Part shown: piece by piece, positions 17,924 to 27,527 of the stretch
Numbering within the stretch: the first letter of the stretch is position 1
Layout: every line of letters starts with the position of its first letter
Assembly (NCBI GenBank): GCA_945881875.1
Contig: CAMCVH010000003.1
Span: 1-64,000, forward strand
Direction: 5' to 3'
DNA length: 64,000 bases
Source of the DNA: Polynucleobacter meluiroseus
Lineage (GTDB): Bacteria; Pseudomonadota; Gammaproteobacteria; Burkholderiales; Burkholderiaceae
The notes under the pieces: model-generated
What the model saw: the letters and a program-made list of their open reading frames with translations, nothing else
Database searches by the model: none
What the model was told of the DNA's origin: nothing
Translations under genes and position numbers: made by a program

Positions 17924-19287
17924 TCCACACAACAGAATTTCCTAAACAAATTTATGCCTCAAGACGTGCGCGCCTTGCTCAATCTGTTCGGGAAAAAAGT
18001 GGCAGTGGCGTTGTGATTCTTGAAACTGCTTTGGAAAAATACCGTAATAGAGATAGTGACTTCCCTTATCGATTTGACTCAGACTTCTATTACCTAACAG
18101 GGTTTTCAGAGCCAGGAGCAACACTGGTGATGTTAATAACAAAAAATTCTTTTGAGACAATATTATTTTGTCGCCCAAAGGATCTAGAGCGAGAAATCTG
18201 GGACGGCTGGAGGCTAGGGCCAGATGCAGCGCCAAGTTACTTGGGTATCGATAATGCTTATGCAAATACAGAAATTGATAGAAAGTTGCCAGAGCTATTG
18301 AGTAATCAAGATGCTATTTTTGCTCGCCTCAACAGTACCAACGAACAAAGTCAAAAGCTAGGCAATTGGCTGAGTAAAGTTAAAGCTCAATTAAGAGCTG
18401 GTCTAACTACGCCTGAAGCTCTTTTTGATGTTGAGGCAATAGTTCATGAAATGCGTTTGTTTAAAGATGCTCATGAAATCAATCTCATGCGTGAATCTGG
18501 AAAGATTGCTGCTAAAGGTCATATTAAAGCCATGCAAACATCTCAAGCTGGTTTATGTGAATACCACCTTGAAGCTGAACTACTTCATACATTCAGAAGT
18601 TTAGGTGCTGAGAGCGTTGCCTACAACAGCATCGTTGCAGGTGGATCCAATGCCTGCGTTTTACATCATCGTGCTGGCAACACCTTACTAAAAGATGGTG
18701 ATTTATGTCTCATTGATGCCGGTTGTGAATTACATGGTTACGCCTCTGATATAACTCGAACTTTTCCAATCAATGGAAAATATAGCTCTTCGCAAAAAGC
18801 AGTTTATGAGATCGTATTAGCTGCTCAAGAAGCTGCTATTGCTGTTACCAAAGTTGGTCATGACTTTCAGGCACCTCACGATGCTGCACTCAAGGTAATC
18901 ACTCAAGGTCTTTTGGACTTAGGTCTGCTAGATAAAAAAGTAATTGGTAGCGTCGAAAACGCAATCGAAACTAAAGCATTCCAGCGCTTTTACATGCATA
19001 GAACAAGCCATTGGCTTGGTATGGATGTACATGATGTTGGTCACTATCGTGAATTAAATAGTACTGCCACTCCAAAACCATGGAGAACTCTTAAAGAAAA
19101 TATGGTTCTTACTATTGAACCAGGTATCTACATAAGAAAATCTGACGATATTGATCCAAAGTTCTGGGATATAGGCATTAGAATCGAAGATGATGCATTA
19201 GTGGCATCTGGTGATTGTGAATTAATGAGTCGCGGTGTTCCTGTCAAAGTATCAGAAATAGAATATCTGATGAAACATACGACATGA
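17920..19287 (+). CDS. pepP: Xaa-Pro aminopeptidase (M24B)
   Basis: PepP is a dimanganese cytosolic peptidase removing N-terminal residues that precede proline. The 455 residues comprise an AMP_N domain (about 5-140, with DSDFYYLTGF) and a pita-bread catalytic domain. Metal ligands are visible in DAGCELHGYASDITRTFP, in the HRTSHWLGMDVHDVG histidine block, and in TIEPGIYI and IRIEDD. It overlaps murU and the next hydroxylase gene by 4 bases each. In many proteobacteria pepP precedes ubiH, as here. Confidence 0.94.
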   Translation: MIHTTEFPKQIYASRRARLAQSVREKSGSGVVILETALEKYRNRDSDFPYRFDSDFYYLTGFSEPGATLVMLITKNSFETILFCRPKDLEREIWDGWRLGPDAAPSYLGIDNAYANTEIDRKLPELLSNQDAIFARLNSTNEQSQKLGNWLSKVKAQLRAGLTTPEALFDVEAIVHEMRLFKDAHEINLMRESGKIAAKGHIKAMQTSQAGLCEYHLEAELLHTFRSLGAESVAYNSIVAGGSNACVLHHRAGNTLLKDGDLCLIDAGCELHGYASDITRTFPINGKYSSSQKAVYEIVLAAQEAAIAVTKVGHDFQAPHDAALKVITQGLLDLGLLDKKVIGSVENAIETKAFQRFYMHRTSHWLGMDVHDVGHYRELNSTATPKPWRTLKENMVLTIEPGIYIRKSDDIDPKFWDIGIRIEDDALVASGDCELMSRGVPVKVSEIEYLMKHTT

Positions 19288-20411
19288 AAAAGATTGCGAT
19301 TGTTGGTGGAGGGCCAGTAGGTCTTGCCTGTGCAGCATGGCTGTTAGAAAAAACACCTGGCGCGCATCTTGATTTATACGACCGTCTTCCAGAATCCAAT
19401 GATGAAATAAAAAATGGCGATAGCCGAAGTATTGCGGTGTCTCAAGGTAGTCACTTACTATTAAAAAATATTGGGGCTTGGCCAAATAACTCGCCCGCTA
19501 TACATAAAATACATGTTTCTCATAGAGGACATTTTGGAAGAGCTATCGTTCGACGTGAAGAGCTTCAACAAGAAGCCCTGGGTCATATTGTTCAATACGC
19601 TGAAATTCATTTATCGATCCGGCAAGCGCTTCAAAAGATCTCTAAAAATGCGCCTAACTTCAGGTGGCACTATAGTCAGAAGATTGATAAATTAGATAAA
19701 AGTTCTTTGGCAGATATGGTCATCCACGCTGAAGGTGGGCTTTTTAAACAACAAGAATGGCAAGAAATATATAGAGATTATGAGCAGGCTGCGATTGTTG
19801 GTTGGGTGAAAACAGATCGTATCAACCAGCACCTTGCATGGGAACGCTTTACTGAGGAGGGACCTTTAGCACTCCTTCCTAGTCACAAAGGTCATGAGTA
19901 TCTGAATTTGGTGTGGTGTGGAGATCCTAATGCGACTCAAAAAAGATTAGAACTTTTTTCTGAAAATCCCGCTACTTTTTTAATTGAATTACAAAAAGCT
20001 TTTGGCACAAGAGCTGGGCACTTTATTGAAGCCGGTGAATTGAAATCTTACGAGCTAGGGCTCAACGCCCGCAAAGAGATTGTTCAAGGACATGAGGTGT
20101 GGATAGGTAATGCTGCACAAACCATGCATCCAGTTGCTGGCCAAGGCTTAAATTTAGGCTTGAGAGATGCTCATACCTTAGCTGAATCAATTGCCTCTTG
20201 TGCAAGTGTGCACGAAGCTTTAAACCACAATCAAGAATTAAGAAAAACTGATAGAAATGCAACTATCGCAAGCACTGATTTTTTAGCCAGAATTTTTACA
20301 TCTCAATTAAAACCAGTGATCTGTGCCCGTGGTATCGCTTTATCAAGCTTACAAATCTTATCGCCCATGAAACAAAGTCTCACTCGCCAAATGATGTTTG
20401 GTCAGAGATAA
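19284..20411 (+). CDS. ubiH: UbiH/UbiF/COQ6-family FAD-dependent ubiquinone hydroxylase
   Basis: This 375-residue flavoprotein has the Rossmann motif IVGGGPVGLACA (7-18) and the second FAD motif GNAAQTMHPVAGQGLNLGLRD (around 273-293). These proteins hydroxylate the ring during ubiquinone synthesis with O2 and NAD(P)H. The ring position (C1, C5 or C6) cannot be assigned from sequence alone, so ubiH rather than ubiI, ubiF or ubiM is a choice by context (pepP-ubiH-dusB order). Other ubiquinone genes (ubiE, ubiJ, ubiB) lie around 40-44 kb. Confidence 0.85.
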   Translation: MKKIAIVGGGPVGLACAAWLLEKTPGAHLDLYDRLPESNDEIKNGDSRSIAVSQGSHLLLKNIGAWPNNSPAIHKIHVSHRGHFGRAIVRREELQQEALGHIVQYAEIHLSIRQALQKISKNAPNFRWHYSQKIDKLDKSSLADMVIHAEGGLFKQQEWQEIYRDYEQAAIVGWVKTDRINQHLAWERFTEEGPLALLPSHKGHEYLNLVWCGDPNATQKRLELFSENPATFLIELQKAFGTRAGHFIEAGELKSYELGLNARKEIVQGHEVWIGNAAQTMHPVAGQGLNLGLRDAHTLAESIASCASVHEALNHNQELRKTDRNATIASTDFLARIFTSQLKPVICARGIALSSLQILSPMKQSLTRQMMFGQR

Positions 20412-20430
20412 CTCTTTCTTACCAATGAAT

Positions 20431-20455
20431 AATCTGCCTAAAATTTAGGCAGATT
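20431..20455. repeat. Perfect inverted repeat between the hydroxylase gene and dusB
   Basis: Two 12-base arms (20431-20442 and 20444-20455) are exact reverse complements around a single A. It could fold as a strong hairpin in RNA or serve as a symmetric protein site. No T tract follows on either strand, so it is not a classical terminator. It ends 29 bases before the dusB ATG. Confidence 0.6.
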
Positions 20456-20484
20456 CAATGATCCCATGTTAAAGTGATGACCTG

Positions 20485-21501
20485 ATGAAATTAGGTCCTC
20501 ACACCCTCCCGAATAACCTTTTTGTGGCTCCAATGGCTGGAGTGACTGATCGACCTTTCCGTCAATTATGTAAACAGCTAGGTGCAGGTTATGCCGTATC
20601 AGAAATGATTGCCTCTAATGCTATGCTTTGGAATAGTCCTAAAACTCTGAGGCGAGCCAATCATGATGGCGAGGTGGAGCCCATCTCAGTGCAAATTGCC
20701 GGCGCAGATCCTCTTGTTATGGCTGAAGCAGCTGTACTTAATATTGATCGCGGTGCCCAAATCATTGATATCAATATGGGTTGCCCTGCCAAAAAGGTTT
20801 GTAATGTAGCGTCTGGATCTGCGCTTCTAAAAGATGAAGTGCTGGTTGGAAAAATTTTGCAAACCATTGTGAGTCAAGTTAAGAAAGACCACCCTCAAGT
20901 GCCAGTGACTTTAAAAATAAGAACTGGTTGGGATAGAAATAATAAAAATGCTATTAAGATTGCCCAAATTGCAGTTGATAGTGGCATTGAAATGCTGACG
21001 ATTCATGGGCGCACTAAAGCAGACCTTTATCACGGTGAAGCAGAATACGAAACAATCGCGGCTGTAAAAAATGCGGTGGCTATACCTATTGTTGCTAATG
21101 GTGATATCAACTCGCCCGAGAAAGCAAAAAAAGTACTCGAATTAACTGGCGCTGATGCCTTGATGATTGGCCGTGCTGCACAAGGAAGACCTTGGATATT
21201 TAGAGAAATAAATCATTTCTTAAAAACCGGTGAATATCTCCCAGCGCCCATGATCAATGAAATTCAAGGCATCATGAATCATCATCTGATTGACCATTAT
21301 GAGTTTTACGGTGATTACGCGGGCGTGCGCAGCGCTCGTAAACATATTGCTTGGTATTGCAAGGGTCTTAAAGGTTCCCATGCCTTCCGCCATCATATGA
21401 ACACAATAGATGACTGCCAAAAACAATTACAGGCTGTGAATCATTTTTTTGATTCATTAAAAGAAGACTCTGAACAATTAATTTACTTAGAGGCAGCTTA
21501 G
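20485..21501 (+). CDS. dusB: tRNA-dihydrouridine synthase DusB
   Basis: DusB is an FMN enzyme reducing uridine in the tRNA D loop. The 338-residue protein has an N-terminal TIM barrel with MAGVTDRPFRQLC (17-29), the catalytic C100 in NMGCPAKKVCN, and FMN-binding IHGRTKADLYHG and VANGDI, followed by a helical RNA-binding domain. It lies directly before fis, the arrangement known in most gamma- and betaproteobacteria, where fis is expressed from the dusB promoter. Confidence 0.95.
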   Translation: MKLGPHTLPNNLFVAPMAGVTDRPFRQLCKQLGAGYAVSEMIASNAMLWNSPKTLRRANHDGEVEPISVQIAGADPLVMAEAAVLNIDRGAQIIDINMGCPAKKVCNVASGSALLKDEVLVGKILQTIVSQVKKDHPQVPVTLKIRTGWDRNNKNAIKIAQIAVDSGIEMLTIHGRTKADLYHGEAEYETIAAVKNAVAIPIVANGDINSPEKAKKVLELTGADALMIGRAAQGRPWIFREINHFLKTGEYLPAPMINEIQGIMNHHLIDHYEFYGDYAGVRSARKHIAWYCKGLKGSHAFRHHMNTIDDCQKQLQAVNHFFDSLKEDSEQLIYLEAA

Positions 21502-21502
21502 T

Positions 21503-21745
21503 ATGAACGCACCCCAACAACATCCAGTGAGTCAAACAATCGAAAAGCACCTTAAACGCTACTTAGATGACTTAGGCGAAACAGCCCCTAGCAATGTTTA
21601 CCAAATGGTTCTAACGGTGATGGAAAAACCAGTTCTAGAACTCATTATGAAACATGCTGATCAAAATCAGTCACTTGCAGCAGCGTATTTAGGCATTAAT
21701 AGAAACACCCTTAGAAAAAAATTACTCGAACACGGGCTTCTTTAA
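21503..21745 (+). CDS. fis: Fis-family nucleoid protein / DNA-binding regulator
   Basis: Fis is a small DNA-bending protein that activates growth-phase promoters and organises the nucleoid. The 80-residue product has a flexible N-terminus, a dimerising helix pair and a C-terminal helix-turn-helix (about 56-78, ending in LGINRNTLRKKLLEHGLL). It is shorter than the 98-residue E. coli Fis at the N-terminus, as usual in betaproteobacteria. It starts 1 base after the dusB stop and must be co-transcribed. Confidence 0.92.
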   Translation: MNAPQQHPVSQTIEKHLKRYLDDLGETAPSNVYQMVLTVMEKPVLELIMKHADQNQSLAAAYLGINRNTLRKKLLEHGLL

Positions 21746-21812
21746 GCGTCTAACAATACTGCTTTAATTAACTCATCCTTTTATTCATTCATCATCTAAA
21801 TAGAACGCTACT

Positions 21813-23396
21813 ATGATCCGTACAGCACTTCTTTCAGTATCAGATAAATCTGGCATCGTGCCATTTGCAAAATCACTTCATGAATGTGGTGTAATGCTTA
21901 TCTCCACGGGGGGCACTGCTAGGCTGCTTGCTGATAACGGTTTGCCAGTTGTGGAAGTAGCAGAATTAACAGGTTTCCCTGAAATGCTTGATGGTCGCGT
22001 CAAGACTTTGCACCCTATGGTGCATGGTGGTTTATTGGCTCGTAGAGATTTTCCAGATCATATGGCAGCATTAAAAGAACACAATATTGGTGCTATTGAT
22101 ATGTTGGTGATTAACTTGTATCCATTTCAAAAAACGGTTGCTCAAAAAGAGTGCTCTTTTGAAGATGCCATCGAGAATATTGATATTGGTGGCCCTGCAA
22201 TGCTAAGAGCAGCAGCCAAGAATCATAAAGATGTGACGGTTTTAATCTCGCCAACTGATTACGATCATGTTTTACAAGAAATGAAATCTAATAAAAATGA
22301 AGTTTCATTCAAAACTAACTTCATGTTGGCTAAAAAGGTTTATGCCCACACAGCACAATACGATGGCTCAATCGCCAATTACCTATCAAGTTTAGATGAA
22401 GATCTTAATCACACAACACGTAGCGAATACCCACAAACACTTCACCTTGCTTTTAACAAAGTGCAAGACATGCGTTACGGTGAAAATCCCCATCAAGCAG
22501 CAGCTTTTTACAAAGATACGCAGGTTATTGCTGGTGCTCTTGCCAACTATCGCCAGCTTCAAGGTAAAGAGTTGTCTTATAACAATATTGCTGATGCAGA
22601 TGCTGCATGGGAATGCGTCAAGAGTTTTGGTAATACAGTAACCAGTGGTCAACCTGCTTGCGTGATTATTAAGCACGCTAATCCATGTGGCGTTGCGATT
22701 GGAAGCACGCCGCTAGAGGCTTACCAGAAGGCTTTTAAAACAGACTCTACCTCAGCCTTTGGCGGCATCATTGCATTCAACCGTCCTTGCGACGGTCCAA
22801 CTGCTGAAGTCGTTTCAAAACAATTTGTGGAGGTTTTGATTGCTCCAGCTTTTACGCCTGAAGCTTTGGCCATATTTGCCGCTAAGCAAAATGTGCGTGT
22901 ACTTGAAATTGAATTGGCAGAAACTATCAACCCTCAAGATATTAAACGTGTGGGTGGAGGTTTATTAGTTCAAACACCTGATATTAAAAATGTTGAGTTA
23001 AATGAATTACGTGTAGTAACAAAGCGTCAACCTACTGCTAAAGAGATGGATGACCTGATGTTTGCATGGCGTGTTGCCAAATATGTCAAATCAAATGCAA
23101 TCGTATTCTGTGGTGATGGCATGACTCTCGGCGTTGGTGCGGGACAAATGAGTCGTATCGACTCAGCTAGGATTGCCAGTATCAAAGCACAAAATGCTGG
23201 CTTAACATTACAGAACTCTGCTGTAGCCAGTGACGCTTTCTTCCCATTCCGTGATGGTCTTGATGTTGTTGTAGATGCTGGTGCAATTTGTGTGATTCAA
23301 CCAGGTGGCAGTATGCGTGATGAAGAAGTGGTTGCTGCTGCAGATGAGCGCGGAGTTGCTATGGTCTATACAGGTATCCGTCATTTCCGTCATTAA
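21813..23396 (+). CDS. purH: Bifunctional AICAR transformylase / IMP cyclohydrolase
   Basis: PurH carries out the last two steps of de novo IMP synthesis. The 527-residue protein has an MGS-like IMP cyclohydrolase domain (about 1-195, STGGTARLL and [16 protein letters not shown]) and an AICAR formyltransferase domain (about 200-527, with the catalytic KHANPCG and [10 protein letters not shown]). A 67-base gap separates it from fis; no recognisable purine operator was found there. purH next to fis and ruvC is a known betaproteobacterial order. Confidence 0.97.
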   Translation: MIRTALLSVSDKSGIVPFAKSLHECGVMLISTGGTARLLADNGLPVVEVAELTGFPEMLDGRVKTLHPMVHGGLLARRDFPDHMAALKEHNIGAIDMLVINLYPFQKTVAQKECSFEDAIENIDIGGPAMLRAAAKNHKDVTVLISPTDYDHVLQEMKSNKNEVSFKTNFMLAKKVYAHTAQYDGSIANYLSSLDEDLNHTTRSEYPQTLHLAFNKVQDMRYGENPHQAAAFYKDTQVIAGALANYRQLQGKELSYNNIADADAAWECVKSFGNTVTSGQPACVIIKHANPCGVAIGSTPLEAYQKAFKTDSTSAFGGIIAFNRPCDGPTAEVVSKQFVEVLIAPAFTPEALAIFAAKQNVRVLEIELAETINPQDIKRVGGGLLVQTPDIKNVELNELRVVTKRQPTAKEMDDLMFAWRVAKYVKSNAIVFCGDGMTLGVGAGQMSRIDSARIASIKAQNAGLTLQNSAVASDAFFPFRDGLDVVVDAGAICVIQPGGSMRDEEVVAAADERGVAMVYTGIRHFRH

Positions 23397-23399
23397 TCT

Positions 23400-23897
23400 A
23401 TGCGCATATTAGGAATTGACCCAGCCCTTCGAGTCACCGGTTTTGGTGTCATTGATATTAAGGGTCAACGCCTAGAGTATGTAGCTTCTGGCACGATTGA
23501 AACGGGCGGTACTGAAATACCAGTGCCGCAAAGATTAGCCATTCTTTATTCTGGTATCAGAGAAATAGTTAATAAATATCAACCTACCGCATCGGCTATT
23601 GAACAAGTTTTTCTCAACGTTAATCCGGGCTCTACTTTGTTATTGGGTCAGGCACGCGGCGCAGCGATTGCCTCTCTTGTAGCTGACCAACTCCCCATGG
23701 TGGAATTTAGTGCTCTAGAAGTTAAAAAAGCGATTGTTGGTACTGGTAGAGCTAGTAAAAACCAAGTTCAAGAAATGGTAAAACGCTTACTAAGGCTAAA
23801 TAAAGTTGCTGGAACTGATGCCTCAGATGCTTTAGCAGTCGCTATTTGCGCAGCTCATCACCGCGAGCTTCAAGAACGTTTACAACAATTGGGTTAA
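23400..23897 (+). CDS. ruvC: Holliday junction endonuclease RuvC
   Basis: RuvC resolves Holliday junctions brought to it by RuvAB. The 165-residue RNase H-fold nuclease has the first catalytic aspartate D7 (ILGIDPAL), a central acidic residue in AIEQVF, and the C-terminal acidic pair region [18 protein letters not shown]. It begins 3 bases after purH and leads the ruvC-ruvA-ruvB run. No CTGT-N8-ACAG box was seen before it. Confidence 0.96.
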   Translation: MRILGIDPALRVTGFGVIDIKGQRLEYVASGTIETGGTEIPVPQRLAILYSGIREIVNKYQPTASAIEQVFLNVNPGSTLLLGQARGAAIASLVADQLPMVEFSALEVKKAIVGTGRASKNQVQEMVKRLLRLNKVAGTDASDALAVAICAAHHRELQERLQQLG

Positions 23898-23915
23898 TCA
23901 GCTTAAGATATCGAT

Positions 23916-24494
23916 ATGATCGGAAGAATACAAGGCACTTTGATTGCCAATAACCCCCCTAGATTATTAGTTGATTGTCATGGCGTAGGCTATGAAATAG
24001 ATGTACCAATGAGTACACTTTATCAAATGCCAAGTCTTGGTCAATCAGTGACACTTCTAACGCATTTTGTAGTGCGTGAAGATGCCCAACAATTATTTGG
24101 ATTTGGCACTGAACAAGAGAGGGAGTCTTTTAAGGCCCTCATCAAGATCAGTGGTGTTGGTGCAAGAACAGCATTATCCTTACTCTCAGGTATGAGTGTT
24201 CAAGAATTGGCTCAGGCAGTCACGCTCCAAGAGTCTGCCCGCTTGACTAAAGTGCCAGGAATTGGTAAAAAGACAGCTGAACGTCTATTACTAGAATTAA
24301 AAGGCAAGCTAGGTGCAGATATTGGAATAAGTAGCCAGTTAACTGAGCCTGATAGCCAAGTTGAAATCATGCAAGCCTTAACAGCCCTTGGCTACTCTGA
24401 CAAAGAAGCTCAGGCGGCTTTAAAACATGTATTAGCAGGCTCTTCTGTCAGTGACGGAATCCGAATGGCTCTTAAAGTACTTTCTAAAGCTTAA
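23916..24494 (+). CDS. ruvA: Holliday junction DNA helicase subunit RuvA
   Basis: RuvA tetramers clamp Holliday junctions and load RuvB. The 192-residue protein has the N-terminal OB fold ([10 protein letters not shown]), tandem helix-hairpin-helix motifs (about 70-135, [16 protein letters not shown] and [16 protein letters not shown]) and a C-terminal UBA-like RuvB-binding domain. It lies 18 bases after ruvC. Confidence 0.96.
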   Translation: MIGRIQGTLIANNPPRLLVDCHGVGYEIDVPMSTLYQMPSLGQSVTLLTHFVVREDAQQLFGFGTEQERESFKALIKISGVGARTALSLLSGMSVQELAQAVTLQESARLTKVPGIGKKTAERLLLELKGKLGADIGISSQLTEPDSQVEIMQALTALGYSDKEAQAALKHVLAGSSVSDGIRMALKVLSKA

Positions 24495-24524
24495 ACAATT
24501 AGCCAATCGTTATAAACTGTAGTC

Positions 24525-25577
24525 ATGGCTATTAAAACCGACGATATTTCTCCTGACCCATCGAACTTTAGCGAAGAGCGTTTAGTTGTTAGCACTGCAA
24601 GCAGTGATGACAATATATTAGAGCGCGCGCTTCGCCCAAAACAATTAGATGAATATGTCGGGCAAAAGAAAGCTCGTGGCCAATTGGAAATTTTTATTTC
24701 TGCAGCCAAACAACGAAAAGAAGCTTTGGACCATGTCTTATTGTTTGGCCCTCCAGGTTTAGGTAAGACAACGCTCGCGCACATCATCGCCAAGGAGATG
24801 GGGGTTAACTTACGTCAAACGAGCGGCCCCGTCATTGATCGTCCCGGTGATTTGGCTGCTTTATTAACTAATTTAGAAACAAATGATGTTCTTTTTATTG
24901 ATGAGATACATCGACTATCTCCGGTTGTGGAAGAAATTCTTTATCCCGCTCTTGAAGACTATGCCATTGACATCATGATTGGTGATGGGCCGGCTGCTCG
25001 TAGCGTGAAATTGGATTTAAAACCTTTTACGCTCATTGGTGCAACTACTAGAGCTGGTATGTTAACCAATCCTCTCAGAGATCGTTTTGGAATTGTTGCT
25101 AGATTAGAGTTTTATACAACTGAAGAGTTATCTTTGATTGTTAAGCGCTCAGCAAAACTCCTTAATGCAACTCTAGACGATCGTGGTGCAAATGAAATTG
25201 CAAAACGTTCACGCGGTACACCACGTATTGCCAACCGCTTATTAAGACGTGTTCGTGACTTTGCTGAAGTTAAAGGTAATGGTCAAATTACTCAAGATAT
25301 CGCTGATGCTGCCCTATCGATGCTTGATGTGGATGGTGTAGGTTTTGATCTAATGGATAGAAAACTATTAGAAGCAATTATTAATAAATTTGATGGCGGT
25401 CCAGTAGGTATCGATAACCTTGCTTCAGCTATTAGCGAAGAACGAGAAACTATTGAAGATGTGATTGAGCCATATTTGATTCAGCAAGGCTTCCTTCAAC
25501 GAACCCCAAGAGGTCGAATTGCGACTGCTTTAGCCTATACCCACTTAGGGCTTCCGTCGACTTCATCTAAAGAGTAA
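24525..25577 (+). CDS. ruvB: Holliday junction DNA helicase subunit RuvB
   Basis: RuvB is the AAA+ motor for branch migration. The 350-residue protein shows Walker A GPPGLGKT (75-82), Walker B DEIHR, sensor 1 GATTRAG and the C-terminal winged helix ending [16 protein letters not shown]. The ATG has no Shine-Dalgarno sequence, and a TATAAA lies 8 bases before it, so a short-leader promoter is possible. Its last 43 bases overlap the convergent phosphatase gene. Confidence 0.96.
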   Translation: MAIKTDDISPDPSNFSEERLVVSTASSDDNILERALRPKQLDEYVGQKKARGQLEIFISAAKQRKEALDHVLLFGPPGLGKTTLAHIIAKEMGVNLRQTSGPVIDRPGDLAALLTNLETNDVLFIDEIHRLSPVVEEILYPALEDYAIDIMIGDGPAARSVKLDLKPFTLIGATTRAGMLTNPLRDRFGIVARLEFYTTEELSLIVKRSAKLLNATLDDRGANEIAKRSRGTPRIANRLLRRVRDFAEVKGNGQITQDIADAALSMLDVDGVGFDLMDRKLLEAIINKFDGGPVGIDNLASAISEERETIEDVIEPYLIQQGFLQRTPRGRIATALAYTHLGLPSTSSKE

Positions 25578-26200
25578 CCATTGCCTTCATCGGCAACTTG
25601 CAAGTGAGATACGTTACCCCACTCAATTAATTCAAGCTGCCCCTCTTTATAAGAGAGAGTATTAAGGCTTGCGTTAAGTATTTCAAAATCTCTAGCCGCA
25701 TCTAACGATCTTTTTGTTGCAGCTCTATTGAGGCAATCTAATACCCCACCGTGTGCTACAACAGCTATTGCTTGATTAGGATAGCGCTTTGCCCATGCAA
25801 CAGTAGATTTCAAAACGCGATCATAAAACTGCTGCAAGCTTTCGCCAGACTCAGGTACAAAATAGATTTCGCGATTTTTCCAAGCCAAGTGATGACGAGG
25901 ATGCTTTTCAATAATTTCATCATGACTCAAGCCTTGCATGATGCCGTAATGACGCTCTCTTAAGCCCTCGTCTAACAATAATTCTATTTGATGGTGAACA
26001 GCTACAGCTTTAGCTGTATCCATGGCACGGCTTAAGTCACTTGAAATAACAGCCGCAATTGGCTGATCAGATAAGTGCTTACCAATTTGCTTAGCTTGCC
26101 AGTGCCCGCGCTCATTTAGACCAATATCAATATGACCCTGTAATCTCTTTTCTCGATTCCACATGGTTTCACCATGTCTAATCAGATAAATAATCGTCAT
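25535..26200 (-). CDS. Histidine phosphatase family protein (phosphoglycerate mutase-like)
   Basis: The 221-residue protein has the RHGE phosphohistidine motif (8-11), the acid residue E82 in RERHYG and the second histidine H150 in VVAHGG. This superfamily includes GpmB-type mutases, CobC and general phosphatases. The substrate cannot be told from sequence. The sequence lacks the insertions of cofactor-dependent GpmA, so a phosphatase is likelier than a glycolytic mutase. It follows tyrS after 18 bases and overlaps ruvB tail-to-tail. Confidence 0.85.
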   Translation of the reverse strand: MTIIYLIRHGETMWNREKRLQGHIDIGLNERGHWQAKQIGKHLSDQPIAAVISSDLSRAMDTAKAVAVHHQIELLLDEGLRERHYGIMQGLSHDEIIEKHPRHHLAWKNREIYFVPESGESLQQFYDRVLKSTVAWAKRYPNQAIAVVAHGGVLDCLNRAATKRSLDAARDFEILNASLNTLSYKEGQLELIEWGNVSHLQVADEGNGYSLDEVDGSPKWV

Positions 26201-26218
26201 GATGGTTGCTGCGTATTT

Positions 26219-27466
26219 TTAAGAAAGTGTTACTTTGGCAAACCGGCGCTTACCTACCTGAATCACATAGGTTCCAGCGTTTACTTTTAGCAATTTATCA
26301 CTAACGGTCTCACCGTCGATCTTGACACCACTTTGCTCTAGGTTGCGCATAGCTTCTGAAGTAGTTGGTACTAAGTTAGCTTGTTTCAAGAGTTGACCTA
26401 TACCTAGAGGCGCCCCCGTCAAAGAAACCTCAGGAATGTCATCAGGAATACCACCTTTAGCTCGGTGATTAAAATCCTCTAGCGCTTTTTCTGCTGCTGA
26501 CTCGCTATGGAATCGTGCAACGATCTCCTGACCTAACGCTACTTTAAAATCACGAGGATTACGTCCTGCCAAAACCTCATCTTTCATTTTGGCAATATCA
26601 GACAATGGCTTGAATGATAAAAGCGCGAAATAGCTCCACATCAAGTCATCGGAGATGCTCATCAACTTACCAAACATATCATTTGGTGCTTCACTGATGC
26701 CAATGTAGTTGCTCTTAGATTTACTCATCTTATCAACGCCATCAGTTCCAACTAACAATGGCATAGTTAAAATACATTGTGCTTCTTGACCGAACTCTTT
26801 TTGGAGTTCGCGACCAACTAGTAAATTAAACTTTTGGTCTGTACCACCCAATTCCAAATCACTCTTTAAAGCCACTGAGTCATAACCTTGTATCAATGGA
26901 TATAAAAACTCATGAACTGAAATCGGAATTCCGCTACGGTAGCGCTTGGTGAAGTCATCTCTTTCCAACATACGAGCTACGGTATATTTGGCAGCCAACT
27001 GAATCATGCCTCGAGCACCCAAGGGATCACACCACTCACTGTTGTAACGCACCTCAGTTTTACTCGGATCAAGAACTAAACTCGCTTGCTGGTAATAAGT
27101 TTTTGCATTAACGGCAATTTCTTCTTTAGTTAAGGGTGGTCGAGTTGCGTTTCTGCCTGATGGATCACCAATCATGCTGGTGAAGTCGCCAATCAAGAAA
27201 ATAACTGTGTGACCTAGATCCTGTAACTGACGCATCTTATTGAGGACAACTGTATGGCCCAAATGAATATCTGGCGCAGTTGGATCTAAGCCCAATTTGA
27301 TCCGTAAAGGTGTTTTTGTTGCTTCACTACGAGCTAACTTAGTCAACCACTCAGATTCCACCAACAACTCTTCACAAGCTCTTTTAGTGACGGAAAGCGC
27401 CTCCAAAACTCGATCAGTTGTTGGATATTTGGCTTGTTCTGTTTTATTCTCTTTATCTAAAGACAT
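26219..27466 (-). CDS. tyrS: Tyrosyl-tRNA synthetase
   Basis: This class I synthetase charges tRNA-Tyr. The 415 residues show HLGH (68-71) in place of HIGH, a [11 protein letters not shown] active-site loop near 245-255, and a C-terminal S4-type RNA-binding domain (about 345-410). The full KMSKS form, rather than the KFGKT of E. coli TyrS, places it in the TyrZ-like branch found widely in betaproteobacteria. It diverges from anmK; the 61-base gap holds AT-rich promoter-like sequence but no clear ribosome binding site for tyrS. Confidence 0.95.
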   Translation of the reverse strand: MSLDKENKTEQAKYPTTDRVLEALSVTKRACEELLVESEWLTKLARSEATKTPLRIKLGLDPTAPDIHLGHTVVLNKMRQLQDLGHTVIFLIGDFTSMIGDPSGRNATRPPLTKEEIAVNAKTYYQQASLVLDPSKTEVRYNSEWCDPLGARGMIQLAAKYTVARMLERDDFTKRYRSGIPISVHEFLYPLIQGYDSVALKSDLELGGTDQKFNLLVGRELQKEFGQEAQCILTMPLLVGTDGVDKMSKSKSNYIGISEAPNDMFGKLMSISDDLMWSYFALLSFKPLSDIAKMKDEVLAGRNPRDFKVALGQEIVARFHSESAAEKALEDFNHRAKGGIPDDIPEVSLTGAPLGIGQLLKQANLVPTTSEAMRNLEQSGVKIDGETVSDKLLKVNAGTYVIQVGKRRFAKVTLS

Positions 27467-27527
27467 AATCTATGGGTTACGTTAATTTTCTATATTGTAT
27501 TGTCGCATCACTTAAGAGATTACCCCT

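Noticed and set aside
20431..20455. Hairpin read as an intrinsic terminator of the ubiH-type gene
   Set aside because: A strong stem, but no T tract on either strand; recorded as an inverted repeat instead.
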